From contig NZ_CP065053.1 in the NCBI RefSeq assembly GCF_015689335.1, positions 3,472,001 through 3,536,000 of the forward strand: a DNA stretch of 64,000 bases. The letters are read 5' to 3'. Within the stretch, counting starts at the first letter, position 1. Each line of letters opens with the position of its first letter. The translations under genes were made by a program, and so were the position numbers. Origin of the DNA: Massilia antarctica (GTDB taxonomy: Bacteria > Pseudomonadota > Gammaproteobacteria > Burkholderiales > Burkholderiaceae_D). This document shows, piece by piece, positions 35,114 through 44,712 of the stretch. The notes under the pieces were generated by a model. It made no database searches. It was given only the letters and a program-made list of their open reading frames with translations, and was not told the DNA's origin.

Positions 35114-36043
35114 TCAATTTGTCGTTATATGTTCTGCCTTCGACGAATGTCTATGTGCAGATTCGTTGCCTCCGCGTACCTCGGTTTTTCGCTGCCGCTC
35201 ATCCGCTTGCTGTAGAGACGGCATGGCGGGAAGTGACGCGTGTTTGATTGCATCCTTTGAAATAAAGATAATCCACCCGAACGCAACCAAAGCTATACCG
35301 AGCATGGCGAGTTCGGGTATCCAATGATACCATTCGCTCAGTTCGTCTACGCCTCGAATGCGATGAAAGTCGAAATAGTACTGATTTATGAAGGCGAGAA
35401 GATTGAACGTAGCATGCGCGACCATGCAGGTCCGTAGCGAGCCGGTGGTTGCATAAAGGTACGAGAGTGCAAGGGAAAACAAAAACGTGCCGATGTAGAT
35501 AGTTTTTGAGAAATGAAGTGCCGTAAAGATGGCTGCAGTTAAAACTGAACTCAGGAAAAAAGACTTGTTTTTGTAGATTGAGCGAAATACCAAGCCACGG
35601 AAAAACAGTTCTTCAAATATTGCAGGAAAAATCGCGCTGCAAATAATGAATGTAAAAACGTGGACTGAAAAGAAGGGATGAGAGGTGTATGCTTCAGGAT
35701 GATACTTGCCTAAACTATAGGCTGCTTCGAGGTCGTAATACGTTACGATTTTCGTGAAAACGGCACTTTCACCGAGGGTGAACATAAGTACTAGGATTCC
35801 AATGAGCACCGACAGCGCGACCTGTCGTTTCGTTATTGTGCTGCCCATAATCAAAGTAAACATTTTGCGGTTGATTTGAAATTGATGAGCGCTCGCTGCT
35901 GCCATTACGATGAACATGATCGACGCGCACAGATGGTCGGCATAGTACGCAGCGTTGGGCCAATATGCTGTTATGGACATAAATAGAACGGCTCGCAAGA
36001 CCATGCTGACAATTAATATTAGAAGTAAGATTTTTGGCGCCAT
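35114..36043 (-). CDS. CPBP intramembrane metalloprotease (Abi/Rce1-like)
   Basis: This 309-residue polytopic protein has the conserved motifs FEELFFRG (Glu144-Glu145, Arg149), TALHFS (His177) and HATFN (His210, Asn214). Such proteins process prenylated proteins or peptides and often accompany bacteriocin genes as processing or self-immunity factors. GC is clearly lower than the flanks. It lies downstream of a double-glycine leader peptide gene on the same strand, with a hairpin between them. The start is uncertain (no good Shine-Dalgarno). A charged 40-residue C-terminal tail is unusual. Confidence 0.88.
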   Translation of the reverse strand: MAPKILLLILIVSMVLRAVLFMSITAYWPNAAYYADHLCASIMFIVMAAASAHQFQINRKMFTLIMGSTITKRQVALSVLIGILVLMFTLGESAVFTKIVTYYDLEAAYSLGKYHPEAYTSHPFFSVHVFTFIICSAIFPAIFEELFFRGLVFRSIYKNKSFFLSSVLTAAIFTALHFSKTIYIGTFLFSLALSYLYATTGSLRTCMVAHATFNLLAFINQYYFDFHRIRGVDELSEWYHWIPELAMLGIALVAFGWIIFISKDAIKHASLPAMPSLQQADERQRKTEVRGGNESAHRHSSKAEHITTN

Positions 36044-36113
36044 TTTTTATTACTGCATCTCGTAATATTATATTATATTTATTTGATCGGTAATTGGCGC
36101 GTGTCAGATGTGG

Positions 36114-36147
36114 AAATATCGCGTCAGTGTTATTTGACGCGATATTT
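36114..36147 (-). terminator. Perfect 13-bp hairpin between GG-peptide and CPBP genes
   Basis: AAATATCGCGTCA (36114-36126) and TGACGCGATATTT (36135-36147) pair perfectly around GTGTTATT. On the minus strand it comes 29 bases after the peptide's stop and before the CPBP gene, so it could partly terminate and make peptide mRNA more abundant than protease mRNA. Confidence 0.75.
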
Positions 36148-36175
36148 TCAGGAATTCAGACGTTGAAGAAGATGG

Positions 36176-36349
36176 TCAGTGCAGCATGTCGTACAGACCG
36201 ATACCGATTTTCGAGCCCAGTTCGCCGAGCCCGTTAGCAATATCGTTAGTGCGGTTTCCCCAATCCGACTGCGCATTTGGGATAAGGTCGTACTTGCGGC
36301 CCCCGCCGCCCGACACCATCTCGATTTCTTCAGGGTTTAAGTCCTGCAT
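36176..36349 (-). CDS. 57-aa double-glycine leader peptide (bacteriocin-like precursor)
   Basis: The start is MQDLNPEEIEMVSGG, a classic double-glycine leader (conserved Leu, Glu-Ile/Val-Glu, Met-Val-Ser-Gly-Gly). Cleavage after Gly14-Gly15 would release a core of about 42 residues with RKYDLIPNAQ and a Gly-rich amphipathic end (NGLGELGSKIGIGLYDMLH). The ATG has a perfect AAGGAG 7 bases upstream. It lies upstream of a CPBP protease on the same strand. The C39-type ABC exporter expected to cut it is not in the window. Bacteriocin or signalling-peptide activity is inference. Confidence 0.8.
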   Translation of the reverse strand: MQDLNPEEIEMVSGGGGRKYDLIPNAQSDWGNRTNDIANGLGELGSKIGIGLYDMLH

Positions 36350-36596
36350 AGTGCTTCTCCTTGTGGTAGCCGTTATTGGCCGAGGTAACTTTATAATGGG
36401 AGGGGAATTTTCGCGCTGAGTTTTCTCAAGTACTTTTGGGAAATGCGTAAAATTACATTTGCTCGTGATGTCGCGCGTGCGCTTTTCAGGATCTCTGGCG
36501 CTTCGAGTAGATGTATCGCCTCGACCGGACGCAACGATTCCGGCTCCGCGAAAAGCCAGTCCATTTTCGACCTTGGAACATGATAAGCTCGCGCCT

Positions 36597-37361
36597 ATGT
36601 GGAACTACCCTACCTCTCTAGCCCACCGCGGCGGCGGCAAGCTCGCGCCCGAAAACACCATCGCCGGCTTGCGCTGCGGGCTGGCGCACGGCTTTCGCGC
36701 GGTCGAATTCGATGTCATGCTGGCGCGCGACAGTGTGCCGGTCGTCATGCATGATCCCTATCTCGGGCGCACCGTCGCCGGTTCCGGCAATGTGTACAAT
36801 TACGACGCCGCCGAACTGGTCACCATGGACGCCGGCAACTGGTTCAGCGCCGAGTGCCGGGGCGAAACGGTGCCCCTGTTCACCCAGTTCGTTCAGTTCT
36901 GCAAGGACCATGGCATCTGGATGAATATCGAGATCAAGCCCGCTCCCGGATTCGAAGAGGAAACGGGCAGGGTGGTCGGCAGCCTCACGCGCGCCTTGTT
37001 CGGGATTGAAATCGCCCAGGACAACCCGCGCCAGGTGCCGCTGCTGTCATCCTTCAGCCCCGTGGCGCTGGCCGCTGCCCGGCTGGCGGCGCCCGACCTG
37101 CCGCGCGCCCTGCTGCTCGACCGCATGGACGAGGGCTGGCAAACCCAGGCCCGCGAACTGGACGTGGTGGCGATCCATACCAACCACAAACACCTCGACG
37201 AGGCGCTGGCGCATCAAATCAAGGACGCCGGCTACGGGCTGTTTTGCTACACCGTCAATGATCCTGCGCGCGCCCGCGAAATCCTGGGCTGGGGCGTGGA
37301 CGCTTTCTGCACCGACCGCATCGACCTGATCGGGCCGGATTTCGCTCAAGCCGCCATCTAA
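36597..37361 (+). CDS. ugpQ: Glycerophosphodiester phosphodiesterase (GDPD)
   Basis: This 254-residue cytosolic enzyme hydrolyses glycerophosphodiesters to glycerol-3-phosphate and an alcohol. Seen: AHRGGGKLAPENT (catalytic His-Arg, metal Glu), EFDVMLARD, VVMHDPYLGRT (second catalytic His), and NIEIKP (metal Glu). The length is close to E. coli UgpQ. I start at the ATG at 36597, which gives the normal N-terminus; the open frame extends upstream without a convincing start. The 247-bp gap before it holds the minus-strand peptide's promoter region. Confidence 0.9.
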   Translation: MWNYPTSLAHRGGGKLAPENTIAGLRCGLAHGFRAVEFDVMLARDSVPVVMHDPYLGRTVAGSGNVYNYDAAELVTMDAGNWFSAECRGETVPLFTQFVQFCKDHGIWMNIEIKPAPGFEEETGRVVGSLTRALFGIEIAQDNPRQVPLLSSFSPVALAAARLAAPDLPRALLLDRMDEGWQTQARELDVVAIHTNHKHLDEALAHQIKDAGYGLFCYTVNDPARAREILGWGVDAFCTDRIDLIGPDFAQAAI

Positions 37362-37417
37362 GCCGCGTCGCGAACCTTGCGTGGAAAGCCGCTCGTGTTT
37401 ACCGCAAGCGCATACGC

Positions 37418-37423
37418 TATAAT
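37418..37423 (+). promoter_or_regulatory. Consensus -10 box upstream of alaS
   Basis: TATAAT lies 41 bases upstream of the alaS ATG. The -35 region is weak (GTGTTT with a 17-base spacer). Confidence 0.5.
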
Positions 37424-37463
37424 CGTTTTTTTATAGCATGCTGCCCTCTCACGCCCATACGAC

Positions 37464-40070
37464 ATGAAATCATCCGAAATCCGCGACAAATTCCTGAAGT
37501 TCTTCGAATCCAAAGGCCATACGATTGTCCGTTCGAGCTCACTCGTACCGGGCAACGATCCGACCCTGATGCTGACCAACAGCGGCATGGTGCAGTTCAA
37601 GGATGTGTTTACCGGCACCGACAGCCGTCCGTACACGCGCGCCACTTCCGTGCAGCGCTGCGTGCGCGCCGGCGGCAAGCACAATGACCTGGAAAACGTC
37701 GGCTACACCGCGCGTCACCACACCTTCTTCGAAATGCTGGGCAATTTCAGCTTCGGCGACTATTTCAAGCGCGACGCCATCAACTACGCCTGGGAGCTGC
37801 TGACCAAGGTGTACGGCCTGCCAGCCGAAAAGCTGACCGTCACCGTCTACATGGAAGATGACGAAGCCTACGACATCTGGGCCAACGAAGTGGGCGTGCC
37901 GAAAGAGCGCATCATCCGCATCGGCGACAACAAGGGCGCGCGCTACGCCTCGGACAACTTCTGGCAGATGGCCGACACCGGCCCATGCGGCCCGTGCACC
38001 GAGATCTTCTACGACCACGGCGCCGACATTCCGGGCGGCCCGCCTGGCTCGCCCGACGAAGACGGCGACCGCTTCATCGAAATCTGGAACCTGGTGTTCA
38101 TGCAGTTCAACCGCGACGAAGCGGGTGTCATGCACAAGCTGCCCAAGCCATGTGTCGACACCGGCATGGGCATGGAGCGCCTCGCCGCCGTGCTGCAGCA
38201 CGTGCACTCGAACTACGAGATCGACCTGTTCCAGGCCTTGATCAAGGCAGCCGCGCGCGAAACCGGCACCACCGACCTCGAAAACAAATCGCTGCGCGTG
38301 ATCGCCGACCATATCCGCGCGTCGGCTTTCATGATCGTCGACGGCGTCATTCCGGGCAGCGAAGGGCGTGCCTACGTCCTGCGCCGCATCATCCGCCGCG
38401 CGCTGCGCCACGGCCACAAGCTGGGCCAGACCAAGCCGTTCTTTTTCAAGCTGGTGGAAGACCTGAACATCGAGATGGGCGCGGCCTATCCGGAACTGGC
38501 CGCGGTCAAGAAGCGTGTCGCCGACATGATCGAAGGCGAAGAAATCAATTTTGGCAGGACGCTTGAAAATGGCATGAAAGTGCTGGAAGTGCAGTTGGCC
38601 AAGAACCCTGGCAAGCTCGATGGCGCCACCGCTTTCCTGTTGTACGGCACCTATGGCTTCCCGCTCGATTTGACCGCCGACATTTGCCGCGAGCGCGGTA
38701 TCGATTTCGATGAAGCCGGCTTCCACGAAGCCATGAAGCGCGACAAGGAAATCGACGGCGGCGCCGGCGGCGCCAAGCAGAAAAACGTCGAATACACGGG
38801 CGAGAAAAACAAATTCGTCGGCTACGACAGCCTGGCGCACGCCAGCCGCGTGGTGGCCCTGTACGCCGACGGCAGCGCGGTACAGGAACTGCCGGCCGGC
38901 CAGAGCGGCATCGTGGTGCTCGATACCACGCCGTTCTACGCCGAATCGGGCGGCCAGGTGGGCGATCAGGGCATGCTCACGTCCGATGGCGCTACATTCG
39001 CCGTGGCCGACACGCTCAAGGTGCAGGCCGACGTGTTCGGCCACCACGGCGTGCTGAGCTCCGGCGTGCTCAAGGTGGGCGACACGGTCAATGCCAACGT
39101 CGACGAAGCCAAGCGCGCGCGCACCATCCGCAATCACTCCGCAACGCACCTGATGCACAAGGCGCTGCGCGAAGTGCTGGGCGACCATGTGGCGCAAAAA
39201 GGTTCGGTGGTCGATCCCGACCGCACCCGTTTCGACTTCTCGCACAACGCGCCGCTGACGGCCGACCAGATCGCCCAGGTCGAAGTGATCGTCAACCGCG
39301 AGATCCTGGAAAACCATGCGACGGCCGCGCATAACATGACGTTCGACGACGCCGTCAAGCATGGCGCCATGGCGCTGTTCGGCGAGAAGTACGGCGACGA
39401 AGTGCGCGTGCTCGATATCGGTTCGTCCAAAGAGCTGTGCGGTGGCGTCCACGTTGGCCGCACCGGCGACATCGGCCTTTTCAAGATCATCGGCGAAGGC
39501 GGTGTCGCAGCGGGCATCCGCCGCGTCGAAGCCGTCACCGGCGAAGGCGCGCTGGCGCTGGTGCAGTCGCTCAACCGCCGCGTGCAGGAAGCGGCTGGCG
39601 CGTTGAAAACCACGCCGGACGAACTGACCAACCGCATCGCGCAGGTGCAGGATCATGTCAAGTCGCTGGAAAAGGAATTGGCCGCGCTGAAGTCGAAACT
39701 GGCGGCAGGGCAGGGCGATGAACTGGTGACCCAGGCCGTCGACGTGAATGGCATCAAGGTCGTTGCAGCGGTCCTGGAAGGCGCCGATTCGGCGCGTCTG
39801 GGCGAAACCATGGATAAGCTCAAGGACAAGCTGAAAACGGCCGCCATCGTGCTCGCCAGCGTGGCTGACGGCAAGGTGAACCTGATCGCCGGCGTGACGG
39901 CGGACGCCACGTCCAAGGTCAAGGCGGGCGAGCTGGTCAACTTCGTGGCCCAGCAAGTCGGCGGCAAGGGTGGCGGACGTCCGGACATGGCGCGTGCCGG
40001 CGGTACCGATCCGAGCGGCCTGGATGCGGCGCTGGCTGGTGTGACGGCGTGGGTGGCCGAGCGTACGTAA
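37464..40070 (+). CDS. alaS: Alanyl-tRNA synthetase
   Basis: This 868-residue class II synthetase is full length. The catalytic core ([31 protein letters not shown]), the tRNA-recognition helices, the editing domain with the [11 protein letters not shown] zinc site and the [12 protein letters not shown] motif, and the C-Ala oligomerisation domain ending in [12 protein letters not shown] are all seen. It charges tRNA-Ala with alanine and clears Ser/Gly mischarges. A REP-like element begins 7 bases after the stop. Confidence 0.98.
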   Translation: MKSSEIRDKFLKFFESKGHTIVRSSSLVPGNDPTLMLTNSGMVQFKDVFTGTDSRPYTRATSVQRCVRAGGKHNDLENVGYTARHHTFFEMLGNFSFGDYFKRDAINYAWELLTKVYGLPAEKLTVTVYMEDDEAYDIWANEVGVPKERIIRIGDNKGARYASDNFWQMADTGPCGPCTEIFYDHGADIPGGPPGSPDEDGDRFIEIWNLVFMQFNRDEAGVMHKLPKPCVDTGMGMERLAAVLQHVHSNYEIDLFQALIKAAARETGTTDLENKSLRVIADHIRASAFMIVDGVIPGSEGRAYVLRRIIRRALRHGHKLGQTKPFFFKLVEDLNIEMGAAYPELAAVKKRVADMIEGEEINFGRTLENGMKVLEVQLAKNPGKLDGATAFLLYGTYGFPLDLTADICRERGIDFDEAGFHEAMKRDKEIDGGAGGAKQKNVEYTGEKNKFVGYDSLAHASRVVALYADGSAVQELPAGQSGIVVLDTTPFYAESGGQVGDQGMLTSDGATFAVADTLKVQADVFGHHGVLSSGVLKVGDTVNANVDEAKRARTIRNHSATHLMHKALREVLGDHVAQKGSVVDPDRTRFDFSHNAPLTADQIAQVEVIVNREILENHATAAHNMTFDDAVKHGAMALFGEKYGDEVRVLDIGSSKELCGGVHVGRTGDIGLFKIIGEGGVAAGIRRVEAVTGEGALALVQSLNRRVQEAAGALKTTPDELTNRIAQVQDHVKSLEKELAALKSKLAAGQGDELVTQAVDVNGIKVVAAVLEGADSARLGETMDKLKDKLKTAAIVLASVADGKVNLIAGVTADATSKVKAGELVNFVAQQVGGKGGGRPDMARAGGTDPSGLDAALAGVTAWVAERT

Positions 40071-40076
40071 TGGCCA

Positions 40077-40166
40077 CGTCGTCCCGGCGTAGGCGGGGAC
40101 CCAAGTTGCTCGCTTAGCCTGTGACTACAGCACGAACTTGGGTCCCCGCCTGCGCGGGGACGACGA
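40077..40166. repeat. REP-like inverted-repeat element after alaS
   Basis: CGTCGTCCCGGCGTAGGCGG...CCCAAGTTG and CGAACTTGGG...CGCCTGCGCGGGGACGACG face each other across about 30 bases. The remaining gap to tusA (40167-40375) is AT-richer and probably holds the tusA promoter; no gene is seen. Confidence 0.88.
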
Positions 40167-40375
40167 CATCGAACCATACGTCGCAGTACGGTGAAAACCG
40201 ACCCGCCGCATCACTTCAGACATTTCTTACATCTAGCTTACAATTTCAGTTGCAGTTCCGTTATTGTCGTTGTGACCATGCAACAAGCAATTTATATATT
40301 GGTGCGGTGCGTCAAATTTGCGGATTTGGAGTATATTTGTTGGGTGAGTAATCCAATCCACCCTAAGAGCAAGCG

Positions 40376-40633
40376 ATGAGCGACACAACTTTCGACAGCG
40401 AAATCATGGAATACCAGAAGGAACTCGACGCGCGGGGACTCAATTGCCCATTGCCGATCCTCAAGGCCAAGAAGGCGCTTGCGGAAATGGAAAGCGGGGA
40501 AGTGCTGCGCATCGTCGCCACCGACACCGGCTCCGTGCGCGACTTCCAGGCGTTTGCCAAGCAGACCGGCAATGCCCTCGTTTCCCACACCCAAAACGGC
40601 CGCGAATTCATCTTTTTGATGCGCCGCAAATAA
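40376..40633 (+). CDS. tusA: TusA-family sulfurtransferase
   Basis: This 85-residue cytosolic persulfide carrier has ELDARGLNCPLPILKAKKAL, with the sulfur-carrying Cys of the CPxP motif, then SGEVLRIVATDTGSVRDF and a final FIFLMRRK. It passes sulfur in tRNA 2-thiouridine or other thiolation routes. The N-terminal extension before the fold is short. A GGGGCA/TGCCCC hairpin (40643-40667) follows the gene. Confidence 0.92.
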   Translation: MSDTTFDSEIMEYQKELDARGLNCPLPILKAKKALAEMESGEVLRIVATDTGSVRDFQAFAKQTGNALVSHTQNGREFIFLMRRK

Positions 40634-40741
40634 TATCCCGGACGGGGCAGCGCACCGGCATGCCCCGCAGAATCGACTCGAACACTTTCCCGACTTCATG
40701 ACAAGGCCCGATGATTAGGTGTTTTCCTCTAGCTAAAAATC

Positions 40742-40789
40742 GCACGATCGTGCTTTAATTTAGCGTGAAAACGGTTTTTCTCTTATAAT
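40742..40789 (+). promoter_or_regulatory. Palindrome and -10 box upstream of etfBA
   Basis: GCACGATCGTGC (40742-40753) is a perfect 12-bp palindrome, and TATAAT at 40784-40789 is a consensus -10 box, 50 bases before etfB. The palindrome resembles a TetR-type operator of fatty-acid degradation regulators in betaproteobacteria, but the regulator is not identified. Confidence 0.5.
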
Positions 40790-40839
40790 CTAGGCCACTT
40801 TAGTCAAGTCACCTTATTCATTCTTCCAAAGGCACCCCT

Positions 40840-41589
40840 ATGAAAGTCCTGGTTCCCGTCAAACGCGTGGTCGACTACAACGTCAAAGTGCGTGTGAAAT
40901 CCGACGGCAGCGGCGTCGATATCGCCAATGTCAAAATGTCGATGAATCCTTTCGACGAGATCGCGCTGGAAGAAGCGATGCGCCTGAAGGAAGCCGGCAA
41001 GGTCACCGAAGTGGTGGCCGTGTCCTGCGGCGTGACCCAGTGCCAGGAAACCCTGCGCACCGGCATGGCCATCGGCGCCGATCGCGGCATCCTGGTCGAA
41101 ACCACCGCCGACCTCGAACCGCTGGCCGTGGCCAAGCTGCTCAAGGCGCTGGCCGACAAGGAGCAACCGCAGCTGATCATCCTGGGCAAGCAAGCCATCG
41201 ATGACGACTCGAACCAGACCGGCCAGATGCTCGCCGCCCTGCTGGGCTGGCCGCAAGCCACGTTCGCCTCGAAAGTCGTGCTGGAAGACGGCAAAGTCAC
41301 CGTCACCCGCGAAGTCGACGGCGGCCTGGAAACCCTGGCGCTCACCTTGCCGGCGATCATCACGACCGACCTGCGCCTGAACGAGCCGCGCTACGTGACC
41401 CTGCCGAATATCATGAAGGCCAAGAAAAAGCCGCTGGACGTGGTCAAGCCGGAAGAGCTGGGCGTCGACGTTGCGCCGCGCCTGAAGACCTTGAAGGTCG
41501 TCGAGCCAGCCAAGCGTTCGGCCGGCATCAAGGTGCCGGATGCGGCCACCCTGGTCGCCAAGCTGCGCACCGAAGCCAAAGTTATCTGA
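40840..41589 (+). CDS. etfB: Electron transfer flavoprotein beta subunit
   Basis: This 249-residue protein ([26 protein letters not shown]-like core, [33 protein letters not shown] signature region) binds AMP and, with EtfA, accepts electrons from acyl-CoA dehydrogenases and passes them to ETF:quinone oxidoreductase. The ATG has AAAGG about 8 bases upstream. It forms an operon with etfA 40 bases downstream, and an acyl-CoA dehydrogenase follows. Confidence 0.97.
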   Translation: MKVLVPVKRVVDYNVKVRVKSDGSGVDIANVKMSMNPFDEIALEEAMRLKEAGKVTEVVAVSCGVTQCQETLRTGMAIGADRGILVETTADLEPLAVAKLLKALADKEQPQLIILGKQAIDDDSNQTGQMLAALLGWPQATFASKVVLEDGKVTVTREVDGGLETLALTLPAIITTDLRLNEPRYVTLPNIMKAKKKPLDVVKPEELGVDVAPRLKTLKVVEPAKRSAGIKVPDAATLVAKLRTEAKVI

Positions 41590-41629
41590 TCGCGGCCTGG
41601 CCGTCTCACCTAAAAATACAGGAAAAATC

Positions 41630-42562
41630 ATGGTCGCATTAGTTATTGCTGAACACGACAACGCCTCCCTCAAGGGAAGCACCCACCACACCGTCACCGC
41701 TGCGATCGCCTGCGGCGGCGAAGTGCACATCCTCGTTGCTGGCAGCAACTGCGGCGGCGCCGCCGCGCAAGCAGCCGCCATCGCCGGCGTGACCAAGGTC
41801 CTCGTGGCCGACGCGCCTCACCACGCCGACGGCCTGGCCGAAAACGTGGCCGAGCAGGTCCTGGGCCTGGCGGCGTCGTACTCGCACATCCTCGCTCCGG
41901 CAACCGCCTACGGCAAAAACATCCTGCCGCGCGTGGCCGCCAAGCTGGACGTGGCGCAGATCTCCGAGATCACCAAGGTCGATTCGCCGGACACCTTCGA
42001 GCGTCCCATCTACGCCGGTAACGCGATCGCCACCGTGCAGTCGTCGGACAAGATCAAGGTCATCACCGTGCGCACCACCGGTTTCGATTCGGCTGCGGCC
42101 GAAGGCGGCTCGGCTGCCACCGAAGCCATCGCCGCGGTTGCCGATTCGGGCAAGTCGACTTTCGTCGGCCGCGAACTGGCCAAGTCGGATCGTCCTGAAC
42201 TGACCGCCGCAAAAATCATCGTTTCCGGTGGCCGCGGCATGGGCTCGGGCGACAACTTCAAGATCCTCGAACCGCTGGCCGACAAGCTCAATGCCGCCAT
42301 GGGCGCATCGCGCGCCGCGGTCGACGCCGGCTTCGTGCCGAACGACTGGCAAGTTGGCCAGACCGGCAAGATCGTCGCACCGTCGCTGTACATCGCGGTC
42401 GGCATTTCCGGCGCCATCCAGCATTTGGCCGGCATGAAGGACTCGAAGACCATCGTTGCGATCAACAAGGATCCGGAAGCGCCGATCTTCTCGGTGGCCG
42501 ACTACGGCATCGTTGGCGACCTGTTCGAGGTAGTGCCTGACCTGGTCAAGCAACTCGGCTAA
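41630..42562 (+). CDS. etfA: Electron transfer flavoprotein alpha subunit
   Basis: This 310-residue partner of EtfB has the N-terminal ETF domain ([20 protein letters not shown]) and the C-terminal FAD domain with [13 protein letters not shown], then [19 protein letters not shown] and [20 protein letters not shown]. The ATG has AGGAAAA upstream. Just after the stop, three 12-bp CGCGTCGGCTAC-type units (42565-42600) and a hairpin follow. Confidence 0.97.
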   Translation: MVALVIAEHDNASLKGSTHHTVTAAIACGGEVHILVAGSNCGGAAAQAAAIAGVTKVLVADAPHHADGLAENVAEQVLGLAASYSHILAPATAYGKNILPRVAAKLDVAQISEITKVDSPDTFERPIYAGNAIATVQSSDKIKVITVRTTGFDSAAAEGGSAATEAIAAVADSGKSTFVGRELAKSDRPELTAAKIIVSGGRGMGSGDNFKILEPLADKLNAAMGASRAAVDAGFVPNDWQVGQTGKIVAPSLYIAVGISGAIQHLAGMKDSKTIVAINKDPEAPIFSVADYGIVGDLFEVVPDLVKQLG

Positions 42563-42624
42563 GCCGCGTCGGCTACCGCGCCGGCTACCGCGTCGGCTAC
42601 CGTACAGCATCTGCAGCAAACACC

Positions 42625-42661
42625 TGTAGGGTGGGCACGGGAACCCTGTGCCCACCCTACA
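42625..42661. terminator. Perfect 14-bp hairpin after etfA
   Basis: TGTAGGGTGGGCAC (42625-42638) pairs with GTGCCCACCCTACA (42648-42661). It has no U-tract. It may limit read-through from etfBA into the acyl-CoA dehydrogenase gene or be a separate dispersed repeat. Confidence 0.55.
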
Positions 42662-42694
42662 CGTCCATTGGAAGCGCAATTTTAGGAGATCAAG

Positions 42695-44485
42695 GTGACT
42701 TACAAAGCCCCGCTGAAAGACATGCTGTTCGTGATGAACGAACTGGCCGGACTGTCCACCGTCAACACGCTGCCCGGTTGCGAAGACGCCACCGCCGACA
42801 CGGTCGAAGCAGTCCTCGAAGAAAACGCGAAATTCTGCGCCAACGTCGTCGCGCCATTGAACCACTCCAGCGACAAGGAGCCGAGCTTCTGGCACGACGG
42901 CCAGGTAACCACCTCCAAGGGCTTCAAGGATGCCTTCAAGGGCTTCGCGCAAGCCGGCTGGCAGGGTGTGCAGCACCCGACCGATTTCGGCGGCCAGGGC
43001 TTGCCCAAGCTGGTTGCCACGCCGTGCATCGAAATGCTCAACGCGTCGAGCATCTCGTTCGCGCTGGTGGCCTTGCTGTCGGACGGCGCGATCGAAGCGC
43101 TGCTGACGGCCGGCTCGGACGAACAGAAGGCGACCTATCTGGAGCCGCTGGTATCGGGCAAATGGACCGGCACCATGAACCTGACCGAGCCCCAGGCCGG
43201 GTCGGACCTGGCCGCCGTGCGCACGCGCGCCGTGCCGCAGGGCGACGGCACCTACAAGGTCTTCGGCACCAAGATCTTCATCACCTACGGCGAGCACGAC
43301 CTGACCGAAAACATCGTCCACCTGGTCCTGGCGCGCACCCCAAGCGCGCCGCCGGGCGTAAAGGGCATTTCGCTGTTCATCGTGCCCAAGTTCCTGGTCA
43401 ACGCCGACGGCTCGCTGGGCGCGCGCAATGACGCGCACTGCGTCTCGATCGAGCATAAACTCGGCATCAAGGCCAGTCCCACCGCCGTGCTGCAATTCGG
43501 CGACAACGGTGGCGCGATCGGCACCCTGGTCGGCGAAGAAAACCGCGGCCTCGAATACATGTTCATCATGATGAACGCGGCGCGCTTCGGCGTGGGCTTG
43601 CAGGGCATCGGCCTGGCCGAGCGGTCGTACCAGCAGGCCGTGGCCTTCGCCAAGGACCGCGTGCAGTCGCGCGACCTGGCCGGTTCCGCCGGCCCGGTAT
43701 CGATCATCCATCACCCTGATGTGCGGCGCATGCTCATGTCGATGCGTTCGCAGGTCGAGGCGGCGCGCGCGCTGGCGTATGTGGGCGCGGGCATCAGCGA
43801 CGTCGCCCATCACCACGACGACGCGGCCGTGCGCGCGTCCAACCTGGCGGTGTATGAATATCTGGTGCCGATCATCAAAGGCTGGTCGACCGAGATGTCG
43901 CAGGACGTCACGCGTGATGGCGTGCAGGTGCACGGCGGGATGGGCTTTATCGAGGAAACCGGCGCGGCGCAGCACTACCGCGATGCCAAGATCCTGACCA
44001 TCTACGAAGGCACGACCGCGATCCAGGCGAACGACCTGGTGGGCCGCAAGACGGTGCGCGACGGCGGCGCCGTGGCCAAGTCGATCATCGGCCAGGTGCG
44101 CGAGACCGAGGCGCTGCTGGCGGCCCAGGGCGGCGCGGACTTCAAGGCGATCCATCGCGCATTGAGCGAAGGCAGCGTGGCGCTGGAAGCGGTGGTGGAG
44201 TATGTCGCCGCCAACATGAAGACCGACATCAAGGGCGTGTTCTCGGGCAGTGTGCTGTACCTGAAACTGGCCGGCATCGTGCTTGGTGGCTGGGTGATGG
44301 CACGCGCGGCGCTGGTGGCGCAGGCGAAGATCGATGGCGGCGATGGCGATGCGGGCTTCTACAAGGCCAAGATCGCGACGGCGCGCTTCTTTGCGGACCA
44401 TATCCTGACGCAGGCGTCGGGATTGCGTACGGCGATTGTGGAAGGTAGTGCAGGGGTGCTGGCGTTGACGGAAGATCAGTTCTAA
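42695..44485 (+). CDS. Acyl-CoA dehydrogenase with extended C-terminal domain (DmdC-like)
   Basis: This 596-residue FAD enzyme oxidises an acyl-CoA to the enoyl-CoA and should donate electrons to EtfAB. Seen: MNLTEPQAGSDLAAV, the middle beta domain, the C-terminal helical domain with GGMGFIEET and IYEGTTAIQANDLVGRK (catalytic region), and an extra about 110-residue helical tail typical of the approximately 600-aa DmdC/long-chain group. The GTG at 42695 has AGGAGA 5 bases upstream. The substrate chain is unknown. Confidence 0.93.
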   Translation: MTYKAPLKDMLFVMNELAGLSTVNTLPGCEDATADTVEAVLEENAKFCANVVAPLNHSSDKEPSFWHDGQVTTSKGFKDAFKGFAQAGWQGVQHPTDFGGQGLPKLVATPCIEMLNASSISFALVALLSDGAIEALLTAGSDEQKATYLEPLVSGKWTGTMNLTEPQAGSDLAAVRTRAVPQGDGTYKVFGTKIFITYGEHDLTENIVHLVLARTPSAPPGVKGISLFIVPKFLVNADGSLGARNDAHCVSIEHKLGIKASPTAVLQFGDNGGAIGTLVGEENRGLEYMFIMMNAARFGVGLQGIGLAERSYQQAVAFAKDRVQSRDLAGSAGPVSIIHHPDVRRMLMSMRSQVEAARALAYVGAGISDVAHHHDDAAVRASNLAVYEYLVPIIKGWSTEMSQDVTRDGVQVHGGMGFIEETGAAQHYRDAKILTIYEGTTAIQANDLVGRKTVRDGGAVAKSIIGQVRETEALLAAQGGADFKAIHRALSEGSVALEAVVEYVAANMKTDIKGVFSGSVLYLKLAGIVLGGWVMARAALVAQAKIDGGDGDAGFYKAKIATARFFADHILTQASGLRTAIVEGSAGVLALTEDQF

Positions 44486-44534
44486 GCACGTCAAGCAAGT
44501 CGCTACCGTTCTATCCGTCCGTTACAGTTTGACC

Positions 44535-44622
44535 CGTCGTTCCCGCGCAGGCGGGAACCCAATTTTGTCGAGCCGCCTATGCTGCGGTACGAACTTGGGT
44601 TCCCGCCTGCGCGGGAACGACG
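44535..44622. repeat. REP-like inverted-repeat element after the acyl-CoA dehydrogenase gene
   Basis: This is the cleanest copy: CGTCGTTCCCGCGCAGGCGG and its inverse CCGCCTGCGCGGGAACGACG flank a short asymmetric centre. It is followed by a second related segment, GTCGGTTCCGGCAATGCCGG (44640-44659), that also occurs next to the copies near 8.66 kb. Confidence 0.9.
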
Positions 44623-44712
44623 AGGGTGGTGGCGGGAAGTCGGTTCCGGCAATGCCGGAGACGACGGGGTGGCGGCCCGGATGATGAGGGTAGTCGGGTA
44701 CCGACGGCGGTC

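Noticed and set aside
37539..39956. 805-codon minus-strand ORF opposite alaS
   Set aside because: Shadow frame; alaS is certain.
41639..44494. 951-codon minus-strand ORF opposite etfA and the acyl-CoA dehydrogenase
   Set aside because: It spans two well-supported plus-strand genes and has no motif of its own.
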